DNA of 64,000 bases from the NCBI RefSeq assembly GCF_001751245.1, contig NZ_LJGU01000137.1:82472-146471 (forward strand). The letters are read 5' to 3'. A model generated the notes under the pieces. It saw only the letters and a program-made list of their open reading frames with translations, made no database searches and was not told the origin of the DNA. Source of the DNA: Streptomyces oceani. GTDB lineage: Bacteria > Actinomycetota > Actinomycetes > Streptomycetales > Streptomycetaceae. Shown piece after piece: positions 17,401-25,545 of the stretch. Both the position numbers and the translations under genes were made by a program. Numbering within the stretch: position 1 is the first letter of the stretch; every line of letters starts with the position of its first letter.

Positions 17401-20400
17401 GACGAGCGCGCCGTGGGCGCTGGTCTGGCTCAGTTCCCGCAGCAGCTCCGCGGTGGCGCGCCGCTCCGCGAGCAGCTCGCGGCGTTCGGCGCTCTGCTCG
17501 CGGTCGTCGGCGTGCAGGCTCTCCATGGCCGTGTCGATGGCGGCGATGCGCCGGCGCAGTTCGTCGCGGCGCGCCGTCCACTCCTCCTCGGCCTCCTGGA
17601 GTGTCCGGGCGATGTGCTCCGTGGCGTACGCCCGCAGCTCGTCAGCGGCGTGATCGGAGACTCCGGAGTCGCCGCCCGGTTCTGCTGCCGGGAAGCAGGC
17701 GAGGAATTCCTCCACCAGCCGCGCGCCGTGGGTGAGCGCCGCGTCGGCCAGGTCCTGGCACCAGCCTGTGGTGCCGAACAGTGCCGAGGACAGCCGGGGT
17801 ACCGGCATCAGCGTCTCGCCGTCCTGCGTGGTGAGTTCGCCCCGGGCGGCCAGGTCGAGCAGGCGGGCGGTGTACTGACGCCGCAGGATCTCCACGGCCG
17901 ACAGGTAGCAGCCGGGCGGGACGATGTCGCCCGCGATCATCTCGGTGGGCTCGTCCAGGTAGTAGCGGTCGCGGGCCCGGCGCCCGCCGAAGGCCACGAC
18001 CAGCGCGTTACCGGTCCCGCGGCCGGCGCGCCCGGCCCGCTGGACGTAGTTGGCCGGTCCCTTGGGGAGCGAGCCGAGCAGTACGGCCGACAGGTCGCCG
18101 ATGTCGATGCCGAGCTCGAGGGTCGGTGTGCTGGAGAGCACATTGGGATCGGTGTAGTGGGTGCCTGCCCGGAAGGTGCGCTCCACGTGCTCCCGCTCCG
18201 GCCGCGTCAGCATGCCGGTGTGCTCGGCCGTCACCACTCGGTAGGTGCCGCCGGTCAGATACAGCCGTCGGTAGTAGTCGCCGCGGTAGTCCCGTTCGAG
18301 CTTTCCGCCGAAGCCGCCGCTGCCGGAGCCGGTGGATGACATGCCCTGCTGCGGGGGCGTCAGGAAGCCCTTGCAGCGGTAGCGCGGGCAGGGGTGTCCG
18401 TACCAGCGGGTGCGCCGGTCGGGGTGGACGACCTGCTGCCAGCCGCACTCTTCGCACCCCACGAACGCCTTGTTGACGCCGTCGTCCTCCAACAGTTGCA
18501 CCGTGATGCTGCCCGGCTGGAGCCCGTACACGCGGGTGGTGCGGTCCTGCGCGGTGCGTACCGACAGCGCGCCCTCCGCTGCCAGCACGGGCAGCAGCCG
18601 CCGCAGATACTCCGCCGCCCCGGCCGCGTCGAGGCCGAGGCAGCGGCGCGTCCAGTCCTGGTACCAGCCGCCGCGCCCGGCGACGGAGTCGAACGCGCTC
18701 TTGTCCTTCACGGCGTCGAGCAGAAACCGCGGGGGCGCGACGCGCCCCTCGGGGAACGCCGGCATGCCCGTCGGGCGCCCCCCGGAAATCGTGAACTGGT
18801 TGGTGCCGACCTCCTTCAGCCAGGTGTCCAGCCAGCGGTGGCGCACACCGCCGCGCAGGCGAAGACGCTCCAACAGCCCGCGCACGAAGGCGAGATAGCG
18901 ATCGGGCGTCGGCAGCCGGTCCGCGGCCACCAACTGGCCCGGCAGTTGCAGGTGCACGTCGCGAGCCAGATCGACGACGCGCTCGGGATCCTCGACCGCG
19001 ACCTCGGCCGCTGTGGTGCGCGTCAGTTCGAGCGTCCGCCCCAGGCGGGAGCGGAGGCCGAACTCCATCACCGTGGCGAAGGCGAGCCGTTCCCCTATCA
19101 GCTTCCACGTCCGCGCGTCGCCCGTTCCCCGGCCCGAAAGCAGCCGGTCCACTCCGGCCTCGCCGTGCAGGTCGGGCGGCACGACGGCCGCCAGGGCCTG
19201 CGCGTCGTCCACGTTCTCCAGCACGTTCCCGATCAGGTCGTTGAGGGCCAGCGGCCCGCCGAACATGTCCAGTTCGTGGGCGATCAGGGAACGCAACGAG
19301 AACTTGTACGAGGCGTTGGCGACATAGCCTGCGCGGTGTGCGGCGTCCTGCGTGGAGTCGTTGAACAGCAGCGTCTTGCGCTCCTCCGGCGCCAGCGCGA
19401 TCTCCTGGCCGCCCGTGAAGAGCTGGGTCACGGCGGCCGAGGCGAGTGCGGCGAGGGCGGTGCCGAGGAAGCGAATGCCGTTCTCGGTGTTGCAGGCGGG
19501 GCAGCGGTCGTCCTTCGCGGCCTTGTCCGCCGTCTTCTTGTCGAGTACAGCCAGCGCGAACCAGGCGTCCTGCAGCCCCTCCGCGTCCTCGGCGGCCGGC
19601 ATCCGGTACGTGGCCTGAGCACCGTCGAGAACCACCACGGACAGCGGGTCGACACCGCCCGCGCCGGCGGCCGGCCGCGCCCGCTCGCCCGTGAGCGCGC
19701 CCAGGGCATCGCGCGCCTCGGCATCCGTGGCCGAGATGAAGTAGCGCAGCCGCCGCTTGTCCCTGCCGACGCCCGCCTGCCAGATTTTGGTGGGGCTCGT
19801 CTCCAGCTTCTGCGGATCGGCCTCCGGGGACAGCGCGGCCCAGCCGGAGCGGCCGCAGGTACGACAGTAGACCGCCGGGAGGAATGCCTGGGCAGGCCTG
19901 CGCACCGTGTCGGATCCGGGCAGCGCCGCAGGCCGTCGCGAGTCGGACGAGGGCCACTCCGCGCTGTCCGTCGAGTCCTCCACGGAGGGCGCGGCCTGCA
20001 GCGCGGCCTTGCGGGCCGCCGTACGCTCGTCCTCGTACCACCGGAACTCCGCGAACCCGCTCACACCGCTCAGCACCCTGCCGACCGGCCGCACCCACAG
20101 GTGCGCCTCGATGTGCAGCAACGGCCGGGGGCGGCGGGCGTCGGAATCGGGGTCGCAGGCGGAGGAGAGCAGGGCCACGAAGCGGGAGAGCGCCTCCAGA
20201 GCGAGGCGCGGGTTCTCCTTCGCCGTGCGTGCCCAGGCGTAGCCGAAGCGGGCCATGCGGTCGCGCAGCCCCCATTCGTCCAACGGATCGCCGTTCAGCA
20301 GGGCCAGCACGCCGTGTGTGAAGTCGTGCCGCTTCAGCAGGCGGCCGATCTGGAACGCGTCGATCCCCCGCCGCCCCAGCAGCCGGGCAGCGAGGGAGTT

Positions 20401-21489
20401 TAAGTCCAGCAGGTCGGGCCGGGACTCGACGCCCGGCCCGCCCGAGACCTCGATGACCTCCTTGGGACTCGGCGGCTCGTCGAACTCGTAGTCCACTTCC
20501 CCGACGAACTGGTCGGCGCTCTGCCGCTCCTCCCCGACGACCGCCTCCGGCCCGAACGGCACCCCGAATACCTGCTCGACGACGCCCAGCAGCGCGCTCG
20601 CGTCTCCGCCGCCCTCGCCCAGCGTCGCGGACGTCGCCACCGGGCAGGCCGAGCCGAGTGGCCGCCCGTCCCGGCTCGCGCCCACCGCCGAGGCGAGGCG
20701 CCGCAGCAGCATCGCCACATCGGTGCCCTGCGCCCCGTCGTAGGTGTGGAACTCGTCCAGCACGACGTGGGCGAGATCGGCGTCCGCCCACAGCGGCCGG
20801 TCCTCGGCACGCTGGAGCAGCAGATCGAGCATCTTGTAATTGGTGATCAGGACGTCCGGGGGCGTCAGACGCATCTCCTCGCGCCGGGTCATCACCCGCC
20901 GGAAGTCGGTGTCCGGCTTGTCGCCGATGTAGAGCCCTGCCGTGACCTGTGCCAGCTCGGGGCGGGCGAGGTACTCGCCGAGGCGTCCGGCCTGGTCGGT
21001 GGCGAGCGCGTTCATCGGATACAGCAGGACGGCCTTGACCCCGCGGCGGCCCCGCGCGCGCTCTCGGCGGCAGTGGTCCAGTACCGGCACCAGAAACGAC
21101 TCCGTCTTGCCGGAGCCCGTCCCTGTCGTCACCAGCGTCGGCTCGGCGGGCCCGTTGAGGGTGCTGAGCCGCTCCCACGCCCGTGCCTGGTGCCGGTACG
21201 GGGGAAAGCCCGGCTGCCACTCCAGCGCCGACTGCCACCCGTCGTCCGCCACATGGAACGGCGTACGGATGCGCAGATACGGGCCGCGGAAGATGCCCGA
21301 CTCCGGATCCGCGAGGAACCGCTCCAGCGCCATCCGGGTGTTCTCGTCCGCCAGGGCGTACGTCGTCGTGAGGTACTGCGTCAGACTGCCGCGCAGCTGA
21401 GCGGCGGCCAGGGTGGGCTTCACGACGGGGCCTTCCGGGAGACGGACACGGCAACGATCAAAGGCCAAGGTATCGCCCACCTTGGACAT
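14488..21489 (-). CDS. Giant DEAD-like/DUF1998 helicase with C-terminal nuclease-like domain
   Basis: 2333 aa from ATG 21489; GTG 21513 is a possible alternative start with AAGGGG just ahead. Superfamily-2 helicase: TGTGSGKT at 122-129, DEFH near 245, SATLGEG near 290, and motif VI region YVQRAGRAGR near 1145 after STPTLELGIDIG. Zn-like Cys pairs occur near 570 (CRTCG), 1465 (CPACG, CPRC) and 1765 (CPCREKGLDGCHRC), the last typical of DUF1998. Near 1920, LYLDGYAFHAGR and KRTRLRADGM with TYADVQ resemble a Vsr/PD-(D/E)xK fold. The size and layout recall DruE of Druantia or fused DrmA/DrmB-type proteins. The gene after it is the UvrD-like helicase. Confidence 0.82.
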   Translation of the reverse strand: MSKVGDTLAFDRCRVRLPEGPVVKPTLAAAQLRGSLTQYLTTTYALADENTRMALERFLADPESGIFRGPYLRIRTPFHVADDGWQSALEWQPGFPPYRHQARAWERLSTLNGPAEPTLVTTGTGSGKTESFLVPVLDHCRRERARGRRGVKAVLLYPMNALATDQAGRLGEYLARPELAQVTAGLYIGDKPDTDFRRVMTRREEMRLTPPDVLITNYKMLDLLLQRAEDRPLWADADLAHVVLDEFHTYDGAQGTDVAMLLRRLASAVGASRDGRPLGSACPVATSATLGEGGGDASALLGVVEQVFGVPFGPEAVVGEERQSADQFVGEVDYEFDEPPSPKEVIEVSGGPGVESRPDLLDLNSLAARLLGRRGIDAFQIGRLLKRHDFTHGVLALLNGDPLDEWGLRDRMARFGYAWARTAKENPRLALEALSRFVALLSSACDPDSDARRPRPLLHIEAHLWVRPVGRVLSGVSGFAEFRWYEDERTAARKAALQAAPSVEDSTDSAEWPSSDSRRPAALPGSDTVRRPAQAFLPAVYCRTCGRSGWAALSPEADPQKLETSPTKIWQAGVGRDKRRLRYFISATDAEARDALGALTGERARPAAGAGGVDPLSVVVLDGAQATYRMPAAEDAEGLQDAWFALAVLDKKTADKAAKDDRCPACNTENGIRFLGTALAALASAAVTQLFTGGQEIALAPEERKTLLFNDSTQDAAHRAGYVANASYKFSLRSLIAHELDMFGGPLALNDLIGNVLENVDDAQALAAVVPPDLHGEAGVDRLLSGRGTGDARTWKLIGERLAFATVMEFGLRSRLGRTLELTRTTAAEVAVEDPERVVDLARDVHLQLPGQLVAADRLPTPDRYLAFVRGLLERLRLRGGVRHRWLDTWLKEVGTNQFTISGGRPTGMPAFPEGRVAPPRFLLDAVKDKSAFDSVAGRGGWYQDWTRRCLGLDAAGAAEYLRRLLPVLAAEGALSVRTAQDRTTRVYGLQPGSITVQLLEDDGVNKAFVGCEECGWQQVVHPDRRTRWYGHPCPRYRCKGFLTPPQQGMSSTGSGSGGFGGKLERDYRGDYYRRLYLTGGTYRVVTAEHTGMLTRPEREHVERTFRAGTHYTDPNVLSSTPTLELGIDIGDLSAVLLGSLPKGPANYVQRAGRAGRGTGNALVVAFGGRRARDRYYLDEPTEMIAGDIVPPGCYLSAVEILRRQYTARLLDLAARGELTTQDGETLMPVPRLSSALFGTTGWCQDLADAALTHGARLVEEFLACFPAAEPGGDSGVSDHAADELRAYATEHIARTLQEAEEEWTARRDELRRRIAAIDTAMESLHADDREQSAERRELLAERRATAELLRELSQTSAHGALVELGLLPNYSLTDSTTQLEATLYWREVPDDASGEDEAPDAGRPAAVYRSETRDYERSRKLALTELAPGNSFYVNGHKHVVRALDIGSPERRAWTLWRLCPACGYVRTQNAAEDTSPCPRCDSREIGDAGCVQHVLQPKRVLSRDKRDDARVRDDRDERDRREYAQLTVVDIDPDRRARKSWRHKAAVFGADFTRKAVIRTLNLGLDRQDGSSTVPLAGEEVRLNPFHVCTSCGGATADGEPVADQPQHALSESLARSTRASAHHQLWCPRRRLRGAAAGKEQGAGEDVPLLLAHELTTEAVRILLPASVARAAERLASFTAALFTGIAARYGGDPDHIDITPVSMPDGSGERGTVWPRRFLVVYDRLPGGTGYLHRLASPGGFKEVLLKAREVIESCPCREKGLDGCHRCLLRRVPPGLYDKVSRQEVRQMLDELLGVDGELWETTEVDGTPQIPMDKQAESDLEVMFIDALAEWARLPESRATANAYVTAAGTHALDLRLTAAAGTTLSWRVSQQRAMHGTRADVLFERVDAPGPRVALYLDGYAFHAGREHHRTADDATKRTRLRADGMLVFQLTYADVQEWQQRVRDIGYAGAGPVGPAWQPYGEGGKSKARSYYAGVRGGLPGELAETVWVNPAEQLVAYLRQPEQERWRWRAEAALAGLTGAGAKGAPLAPASVGEQIGAALRGDTPKGPAGPVQVLTATDASGCPLVFAADGRVKPPAWTGLVLLEDGPGTHAEEEAHKRRWRAWLYWSNVLQFLDTGEGDSAQLTTSGVDGFLPETLDVAGGGGVLATVRSTLVGPADGTPAAVAAKPAASTPEAQAAAAPPLVVAAAERVVERDPRWAQVLEYLDPDEIGLVTLAEALAEAGAPAPEDGYELDDRGWMAELAWPAARIGVVLAPCPAEGEAHDPEAEDRDRAFLKAGWRVRPAVAWRATEILHAVEAATSDAAPPVDARKRTRSTDNGENGQL

Positions 21490-21657
21490 CGCGCCGCCCG
21501 CTCTCGATGTCACCCCTTGGCAGCTACGCACATAACTTGCTCTACTACAGGAGCCGTTGGCGCAAAATGTTCGCACACGCGCGGCTCCCCTTCCCTCCCC
21601 GCGGCAGGCACGTCCACTCTGGCCACCGAGCCGATACACGGGGGACGACGGGGGGAC
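21490..21657. promoter_or_regulatory. Divergent intergenic region between the giant helicase and the membrane protein
   Basis: 168 bp separating two head-to-head genes, so both promoters should lie here. It is locally less GC-rich around 21520-21580. No convincing -35/-10 pair could be fixed by eye. Confidence 0.4.
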
Positions 21658-23715
21658 ATGGGACTCGGTACGGGATTCGAGAGCGACGAGGACAGCCCCG
21701 CCGGGGAGCTCCACGAGCCGGATCGCCCACGCAAGGGCCGTCGGCTCAGCCTGCGCAAGGAGCCCGGAGCTCCCTCTCTCAGCATCCCCCGGCCGCGGCG
21801 CCCCGGCGAAGAAGCGACGCGTCCGCCCTCGGCGGAGACAGCGGACCACGAGGCGCTGTCCGACGTGGCCCGGTGGCTGTGTGCCGCCTCCTACCTCCGT
21901 CCCGATCACGCCACGAAGCTCGCCAGGTTCTGCGGCTACAGCGTCAGGCTCGCCCCGCGCGCCCTGTGGATCCTCCTCACCAGACGTAAGCCGTACAAAC
22001 GTGAGCGCGCGCTGAACAAGCTGCTGACCGACATACGCCCCACGGATACGCAGCTTCCGGTACCCCTCGGCCACGAGTACCTGCGCTGGGTGCGCAAACG
22101 AGTGGGGCGCGGGCATCCAGTCCCGCCACACGGCTTCCACCTCGGCCCCGTGCTGCAGACCACCGCCTCCGCGGAGGCCCTCACCCACTTACGCCGCCTC
22201 CTGCTCGTGCTCGCCCTCGCCGCCGCGGTCCTCGCCGGCACGGCCCTGGGCCCGCTGACCGGGGTGGCGGTCGCTCTGGCAGGCACCTGGGCGGCCTGTT
22301 ACGCAGACCGGATCCTCGCCTACTCCCAATTCCACAAGGCCCCTTGGGTACGCGGCCGGGGCACCCGCGACCTGCGATGGTGGATCGGTCCCGGCCGCCG
22401 CCGCGCACTGCGCCGGACACCGTCAGAGCGGAACGGCCTCATCGTCCCGTACGTGCTGCGCGAGCACTGGGGCGACAAACTGATGCACCACATCATGGGC
22501 GCGGGCACCGTGTCCTCCGACGACGCGATCGGCATCGACGTGGCAGCGGCCGACGCGGCGGAATCACGTAGCGCCGAGTCGGGGCAGGAACGCCTCGTCC
22601 GCGAAGCCTTCCGCAGTGTGGACGAAATCCTGGGGAGGGCGAGCACACGGAAACCGGTCACCCATTTCACCCCGGAGGAACTGCACAGCCACGTTGCCGA
22701 CGAGCTCGGCAAGTTGCTCGACCATCGACCCACCCACCATCCGGACAACCGCCTCGACATCTTCGACGTCGCCGCCGTCTCCGCCGAACGCTGGCACGAC
22801 ATCACCACAACCGAGTGGGAGTCCCTGCTCACCCTCGCCCGCGAGGGCACCGGCGCCAAAGGTGCCGCCACGGAGGTCAAGGAGTCAGGACGGCTGCTGT
22901 GCGCACGCATCGTCTCCCGGGACGGGGAGCTCGTCACCTCGCTGTACGTCGGCTTCGCCTACGAGCACCACTTCCTGCGCGTCACCCTCCGCCCCCACGT
23001 CACCAACCCCGTGCACCCCACCCTCCGCGAAGGCGTACGAGCAGCCGAACGGGCCGGACCAGCCTGGCATCTGCGCACCGCGCTCAACGCGTTCCTCGAC
23101 GTGTTCGCGCTCCTCGACCGGCTGCGTCCGATGCGGCCCCCCTCCAGACCCAAGGCCGATCCCGGGCGGGGGCCGGTGAGCCTGCGGGAGGTGTACTCCT
23201 CGCTCCGGATGGACGACATGCTCCAGTACGACGACGCACGGCGCCACATCGACTGGCTGCAGCGATGTGTCTTCCGGGCCGTCCTGGGCTTCCTCCAGGA
23301 GCACAACGTCGACGTCAGCGCCTTCCTCAAGCAGGCCACGTACATCCTGCAGAACAGCGGCACCCTCAACACCGGCGTCATCAACAACGGCTCCATGGGC
23401 AACGTCCAGAACCAGCCGGGGGCGAGCAACTCCCAGCAGCGCCAAGCGAACACCGACCCCGCCGCCGACGCCCGACTGGCCGAGACCCTCGACGCGCTCG
23501 GCGCCGCGCTCACCCGCGAACGCGCCCAGCTCACGGAACCCGAACAGTGCCGCGCACTCTTCGACTTGGTACGCCAACAGGAGCTCACGGAGGACAGCGG
23601 GCGGACAATGGCACAGTCCATGCTCGGCCAACTCGCCGAACGCTGCGGCGGGGCACCGGGCGTGGCCTCCTTGACCGCCTCGGCGCTCACCATGCTCAGC
23701 ACCGCGATGAGCTGA
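21658..23715 (+). CDS. Large hypothetical membrane-anchored protein, divergent from the helicase operon
   Basis: 685 aa, ATG 21658 with a GGGGGA run just upstream. The frame is open much further upstream, but that part is the shadow of the helicase gene. Visible: a charged, Pro-rich first 60 residues, a basic region, then a hydrophobic hairpin at about 180-220 (LLLVLALAAAVLAG and VALAGTWAACYA, two helices). A large soluble part follows. Near 565-590 lies a short Asn/Gly repeat (NTGVINNGSMGNVQNQPG) like the turn-rich linkers before effector or sensor domains in actinomycete proteins. A helical tail of about 80 residues ends it. No family recognised; its position suggests a partner or regulator of the neighbouring helicase pair. 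Confidence 0.7.
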   Translation: MGLGTGFESDEDSPAGELHEPDRPRKGRRLSLRKEPGAPSLSIPRPRRPGEEATRPPSAETADHEALSDVARWLCAASYLRPDHATKLARFCGYSVRLAPRALWILLTRRKPYKRERALNKLLTDIRPTDTQLPVPLGHEYLRWVRKRVGRGHPVPPHGFHLGPVLQTTASAEALTHLRRLLLVLALAAAVLAGTALGPLTGVAVALAGTWAACYADRILAYSQFHKAPWVRGRGTRDLRWWIGPGRRRALRRTPSERNGLIVPYVLREHWGDKLMHHIMGAGTVSSDDAIGIDVAAADAAESRSAESGQERLVREAFRSVDEILGRASTRKPVTHFTPEELHSHVADELGKLLDHRPTHHPDNRLDIFDVAAVSAERWHDITTTEWESLLTLAREGTGAKGAATEVKESGRLLCARIVSRDGELVTSLYVGFAYEHHFLRVTLRPHVTNPVHPTLREGVRAAERAGPAWHLRTALNAFLDVFALLDRLRPMRPPSRPKADPGRGPVSLREVYSSLRMDDMLQYDDARRHIDWLQRCVFRAVLGFLQEHNVDVSAFLKQATYILQNSGTLNTGVINNGSMGNVQNQPGASNSQQRQANTDPAADARLAETLDALGAALTRERAQLTEPEQCRALFDLVRQQELTEDSGRTMAQSMLGQLAERCGGAPGVASLTASALTMLSTAMS

Positions 23716-23722
23716 CGCCGGA

Positions 23723-24214
23723 TCACGGCCGACCGCCGACCACGCCCGCCGCCTTCGCCACCCCCAACTCCGCCCAGACCGTCTTGCCCGGTGCCGACGG
23801 GCACGCGGCCGTACCCCAGTCGCGGGCGAGGGCGGCGACGAGGAGCAGGCCGCGCCCGTGCTCGGCGTCGTCGTCGGGGGCGGGTACGGGCCCTGGCTGC
23901 CGCTCGGTGCGGGTGTCGGTGACCTCGATACGGAGCACGGGCTTGGGGCCCGCGGACTCGGTGAGGCGGAGGTGGAAGTCGCGGCCGGGAACGTGCCCGT
24001 GCCGCACGGCGTTCGTGGCCAGCTCAGCGGCGATCGCGGTGACGGTCTCGTTGGCGGTCGAGGTGTACGGGTGGCCCCAGGTGTCGAGCCTGTGCGAGAC
24101 GAGACGCCGGGCGAGCCGTGCGCCGCGTGGGGTGGAGGTGAAGTGCATGGCGAACTGATGGGCGGGGCCGGAGCACCGGGATTCGGAATCAGGCCTGTCA
24201 TTTGCGTCGTTCAT
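23723..24214 (-). CDS. RsbW-like HATPase-domain protein (anti-sigma factor type)
   Basis: 163 aa from ATG 24214; an in-frame GTG at 24235 would add 7 residues, and neither has a clear ribosome site. It is a compact GHKL ATPase with N-box ELATNAVRHG (about residues 65-75), G1 VLRIEVTDTR and G2 HGRGLLLVAALA. Streptomyces encode many such orphan kinases acting on anti-sigma-antagonist-like partners. It ends 7 nt from the convergent membrane-protein gene and starts 149 nt from the divergent XRE gene. The HATPase/XRE/DUF397 neighbourhood is a common Streptomyces regulatory trio. Confidence 0.85.
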   Translation of the reverse strand: MNDANDRPDSESRCSGPAHQFAMHFTSTPRGARLARRLVSHRLDTWGHPYTSTANETVTAIAAELATNAVRHGHVPGRDFHLRLTESAGPKPVLRIEVTDTRTERQPGPVPAPDDDAEHGRGLLLVAALARDWGTAACPSAPGKTVWAELGVAKAAGVVGGRP

Positions 24215-24276
24215 GGGAAAACGGTGGCGGGCCACGCATAGCGTTTACCAGGAGTGACAGGCGGACCGCGGGCCGT

Positions 24277-24310
24277 TGTATGCGCGGTGTGTGCGGCTGT
24301 ATGCGGGGTG
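24277..24310. promoter_or_regulatory. Direct repeat in divergent promoter region, possible XRE operator
   Basis: TGTATGCGCGGTG at 24277-24289 and TGTATGCGGGGTG at 24298-24310 differ at one base and are 21 bp apart, two helical turns. They lie between the divergent HATPase and XRE genes, where autoregulation by the XRE protein would be expected. Confidence 0.35.
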
Positions 24311-24363
24311 AGCCGTAACCGGGGGACGTGGTCCGCCGATTGGACAGGATTGGAGGTGGCCAG

Positions 24364-25218
24364 ATGGACGAACCAGAGCAGTACGGGGACACGGACGGCG
24401 AGGAAGCAACGGAGCCCGGAGCGGGCGGGGGCTACGTCGTCGTCTTCGGGCAGCAGTTGAAGGCACTGCGGGAGCGAGCGGGGATGGACCGGTCGGAGTT
24501 CGCCTCGCGAGTGGGCTACGCGCCCTCGACCATCGCCGCCTTCGAACAGGGCAAACGCATCCCGCTGCCGACCTTCATCGACCAGGCGGACGAAGTGCTC
24601 GACGCGGGCGGGACGTTGAAGGCGGCGAAGAAGGAGATCGAGCGGGCCCAGTACCCGGCGTTCTTCCAGGACGCGGCGCGGTTGGAGGCCCAAGCGGTTG
24701 AGCTCCATGTCTACGCCAACCAAGCAGTTCCAGGACTGCTCCAGACAACGGAGTACGCTCTGGCGGTCTTCCAGATGCGCCGTCCGCTACTGGACGCGGA
24801 CACCGTCGATCAGCGCGTAACGGCTCGCCTCGAACGCCAAGCAATCTTCGATCGAGTACCCATGCCGACGGTCAGCTTCGTGATCGAAGAAGCGGTCCTG
24901 CGGCGGCCCATCGGCGGGTGGAATGTCTGGCGCGGTCAGCTGGAGCACCTCCTCTTGTGCGGGCACCGCCGCAACGTGGAGATCCAGATCATGCCGATGG
25001 AACGAAGCGAACACGCAGGTCTGGCAGGCCCGTTCACCTTGATCGAGACGCAGGAAGGACGGAGGATCGCGTACGTAGAGGTGCAGCGGCACAGCCGTCT
25101 CTACACAGAGCGGAAGCCGGTGCGAGAGTTCGAGGAACAGTACGGAATCCTGCGAGCGCAAGCACTGACACCAACGGAGTCGCTGGACTTCGCAGAGAAG
25201 CTGCTGGGAGAGAGATGA
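24364..25218 (+). CDS. XRE-family regulator with DUF5753 domain
   Basis: 284 aa, ATG 24364 with GGAGG about 7 nt upstream. A helix-turn-helix lies at about 30-85 (QLKALRERAGMDRSEFASR, YAPSTIAAFEQGKR), followed by a DUF5753 domain with ANQAVPGLLQTTEYA, RQAIF and FVIEEAVLRRPIGG. These regulators usually work with the small DUF397 protein encoded just downstream; here the ATG of that gene overlaps this stop (ATGA). They belong to the WhiJ/BldB-associated group that influences development and antibiotic production. Confidence 0.9.
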   Translation: MDEPEQYGDTDGEEATEPGAGGGYVVVFGQQLKALRERAGMDRSEFASRVGYAPSTIAAFEQGKRIPLPTFIDQADEVLDAGGTLKAAKKEIERAQYPAFFQDAARLEAQAVELHVYANQAVPGLLQTTEYALAVFQMRRPLLDADTVDQRVTARLERQAIFDRVPMPTVSFVIEEAVLRRPIGGWNVWRGQLEHLLLCGHRRNVEIQIMPMERSEHAGLAGPFTLIETQEGRRIAYVEVQRHSRLYTERKPVREFEEQYGILRAQALTPTESLDFAEKLLGER

Positions 25219-25487
25219 CCACCGAAAAGGCCACACAGAAGGTCGATGGGCTGCACTGGTTCAAGAGTAGCTACAGCAGCGGTGAAGGCGGCGAGTGCGT
25301 GGAGGTTGCCCTGAGCTGGGTCAAGAGCAGCCACAGCAGCGACAAGGACGACGCGTGTGTCGAGGTCGCCTCCTGCCCTGACGTGCTGCACGTGCGGGAC
25401 TCGAAGGTTGTGGGAGGGCCCGTGCTGGACCTCTCCCCCACTGCCTGGTCAGAGTTCGTCGCGTTCGCGACCCAGCACAGCGCCTGA
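25215..25487 (+). CDS. DUF397 protein with duplicated N-terminal motif
   Basis: 90 aa, ATG 25215 overlapping the XRE stop. DUF397 proteins are small partners of XRE-DUF5753 regulators and are normally one W-KSSYS-x-ECVEVA unit followed by V-VRDSK and W--F. Here the first unit occurs twice (WFKSSYSSGEGGECVEVA and WVKSSHSSDKDDACVEVA) with a period of 20 residues, then the usual VRDSK and WSEFVAFA. The duplication is visible in DNA at 25257-25310 and 25317-25370. Confidence 0.88.
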   Translation: MTTEKATQKVDGLHWFKSSYSSGEGGECVEVALSWVKSSHSSDKDDACVEVASCPDVLHVRDSKVVGGPVLDLSPTAWSEFVAFATQHSA

Positions 25488-25503
25488 CGCAGGCCAACTA
25501 CCG

Positions 25504-25538
25504 GTGCCCTGCGGCCTGCCCGGCAGACCGCAGGGCAC
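25504..25538. terminator. Hairpin between convergent DUF397 and TOPRIM-like genes
   Basis: GTGCCCTGCGG (25504-25514) pairs perfectly with CCGCAGGGCAC (25528-25538), with a shorter inner stem in the loop. It lies between two convergent stops and can serve both strands. Confidence 0.7.
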
Positions 25539-25545
25539 GTGCGTG

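Noticed and set aside
18008..21454. 1148-aa minus-strand frame inside the giant helicase gene
   Set aside because: Arg/Pro/Ala-rich frame shadow; the DUF1998 helicase in the other frame has all motifs.
20746..21657. Long N-terminal extension of the 21658 membrane protein gene
   Set aside because: Antisense to the helicase coding sequence and without protein character.
21490..22188. N-terminal extension of the giant helicase to 22188
   Set aside because: Antisense to the divergent membrane-protein gene and compositionally nonsense; MSKVGDTLAF at 21489 begins normal sequence.
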